A program made the translations under genes and the position numbers. DNA of 6,011 nt from assembly GCA_025462805.1 (NCBI GenBank), contig JAOAPJ010000423.1, positions 1-6,011 on the forward strand, written 5' to 3'. The notes below the pieces were generated by a model, which saw nothing but the letters and a program-made list of their open reading frames with translations, was not told the DNA's origin and did not search any database. Origin of the DNA: Acidobacteriaceae bacterium (GTDB lineage Bacteria > Acidobacteriota > Terriglobia > Terriglobales > Acidobacteriaceae). This document shows positions 5,170 to 6,011 of this stretch, one piece after another (the stretch's first letter is position 1; each line of letters begins with the position of its first letter).

Positions 5170-6011
5170 ATGGCCATCAGCGTCGTTATGCCCGCACTCG
5201 AAATGGCCCAGGAGACTGGGAAGCTCGTCTCCTGGCTGAAGAAAGAAGGAGAGCGCGTTCGTAAAGGGGAGCCCCTGCTTGAGGTAGAGACCGATAAGGC
5301 GGTGCTCGAAGTGGAGGCCGCGGAAGATGGTGTGCTCGCCGGCATCAGCGGTGAGGTGGGCACAGACATTCCGGTCGGCCAGGTGATCGCCTGGATCGTC
5401 GCGCCGGGCGAGTCTGCTCCGGCGACTGCGAAGGTCCCGGAAGTTGTCGCACCGACGGTTGCATCTGTCGCGCAGGCATCGGCCATCGCTGCTCCGGCAG
5501 CCGCAGCGAGTAGCGGACAGATCTCTCCCAAGGCGCGGCGCATGGCCAAGGAGGCGGGCATCGATCTGGCCACGGTGCGTGGATCGGGAGCCGGCGGAGA
5601 GGTGCTGGCATCGGACATACAAACTCTGGTGGATGCCAAGGCAAGCGGGGCTGCAACAGCGCCGCCAGCGGCACAGCAGCCGGTACTCAGTTCTATCCAC
5701 CGCCTGATGGCCGAGCGCACAACGCAGAGCTGGACGACGGTCCCGCACTTCTTTGTGCAGCGCCATGTGGACGCGACGTCGCTGAACCAGGCACGCGCGG
5801 CGGTGGGTGCCGCGGTGCAACAGTCGCATGGCGTCAAGCTGACCCATACCGATCTGCTGATCGCAGCGGTAGGGCGGACCCTGACCAGTCATCCCCTGGT
5901 CAATGCGAGCTGGATCGACCAGGGTGTTCGCCTCAACCCGGACATCAACATCGCGATTGCGATGGCTGTCGAAGACGGCGTGGTGAGCGCGGTGGTTCCG
6001 AAGGCTTCCAC
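5170..6011 (+). CDS. 2-oxo acid dehydrogenase E2 component (dihydrolipoyl acyltransferase), 5' part, cut by window edge
   Basis: The first 280 residues of the E2 core enzyme, which accepts the acyl group from E1 on a lipoyl-lysine and transfers it to CoA. The lipoyl domain (1-80) has Lys43 in ETDKA as the lipoylation site. An Ala/Pro/Val-rich linker (81-116) leads to a peripheral-subunit-binding domain (about 117-153; SPKARRMAKEAGIDL, then GSGAGGEVLASDI). A second short Ala/Pro linker (154-170) precedes the acyltransferase domain, which starts with SSIHRLMAERTTQSWTTVPH (174-193) and continues past the edge. The catalytic His motif lies beyond the window. Glu144 sits where this binding domain normally has the Arg of GGR. 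There is one lipoyl domain. The gene begins 38 bases after the M24 stop, with only a weak site (GGA at 5161). The catalytic part is the usual acyltransferase type, not the alpha/beta-hydrolase type of some AcoC proteins. An E3 gene is expected downstream but is not seen. Confidence 0.93.
   Translation, partial: MAISVVMPALEMAQETGKLVSWLKKEGERVRKGEPLLEVETDKAVLEVEAAEDGVLAGISGEVGTDIPVGQVIAWIVAPGESAPATAKVPEVVAPTVASVAQASAIAAPAAAASSGQISPKARRMAKEAGIDLATVRGSGAGGEVLASDIQTLVDAKASGAATAPPAAQQPVLSSIHRLMAERTTQSWTTVPHFFVQRHVDATSLNQARAAVGAAVQQSHGVKLTHTDLLIAAVGRTLTSHPLVNASWIDQGVRLNPDINIAIAMAVEDGVVSAVVPKAS

Noticed and set aside
5121..5892. Two minus-strand open frames (238 and 254 residues) opposite the E2 gene
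   Set aside because: The forward frame encodes an unmistakable lipoyl domain, binding domain and start of the acyltransferase domain. The reverse frames are Ala/Ser/Thr- or Arg-rich shadows of the Ala/Pro linkers.
1..6011. Search for tRNA/rRNA genes, CRISPR repeats, insertion sequences and frameshifts
   Set aside because: None seen. All six genes read through without internal stops, and no repeated units or transposase fragments were found by eye.

Overview
The window is GC-rich, gene-dense bacterial DNA. One tightly packed transcription unit on the + strand fills almost all of it: six genes, the last cut off by the right edge. Codon use and protein style would fit a soil bacterium such as an Acidobacteriota member, but no marker gene is present and this placement is a guess.

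Layout, left to right: (1) about 130 bases of leader with a possible -10 element and a small palindrome; (2) a GntR-family, FadR-subgroup regulator with an FCD ligand domain (133-867); (3) an NADP-type beta-hydroxyacid dehydrogenase (888-1781); (4) and (5) the alpha and beta subunits of a thiamine-diphosphate 2-oxo acid/acetoin dehydrogenase E1 (1778-2782 and 2763-3767); (6) an M24 'pita-bread' family protein related to creatinase and Xaa-Pro peptidases (3791-5131); (7) the start of the E2 acyltransferase of the same dehydrogenase complex, with its lipoyl domain, its E3/E1-binding domain and the first part of its catalytic domain (5170 to beyond 6011). Neighbouring genes overlap by 4 and 20 nt or are separated by 20 to 38 nt, no terminator is visible, and all point the same way.

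The E1 alpha, E1 beta and E2 genes should build a complex that oxidatively decarboxylates a 2-oxo acid, or cleaves a diketone, and passes the acyl group to CoA. The beta subunit most resembles the acetoin-dehydrogenase type. No E3 is seen before the window ends. The two accessory enzymes, and the placing of the M24 gene between E1 and E2, suggest a dedicated catabolic pathway rather than housekeeping pyruvate oxidation. A plausible order is release of a product by the M24 enzyme, redox adjustment by the hydroxyacid dehydrogenase, and conversion to acyl-CoA by the complex, all under a metabolite-sensing repressor. The substrate cannot be read from the sequence.

The most unusual details are three substitutions at normally conserved positions. 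The M24 protein has Cys at the position of its second metal-ligand Asp. E1 alpha has Glu for Asp in its thiamine-diphosphate/Mg motif. E2 has Glu in place of a conserved Arg in its peripheral-subunit-binding domain.
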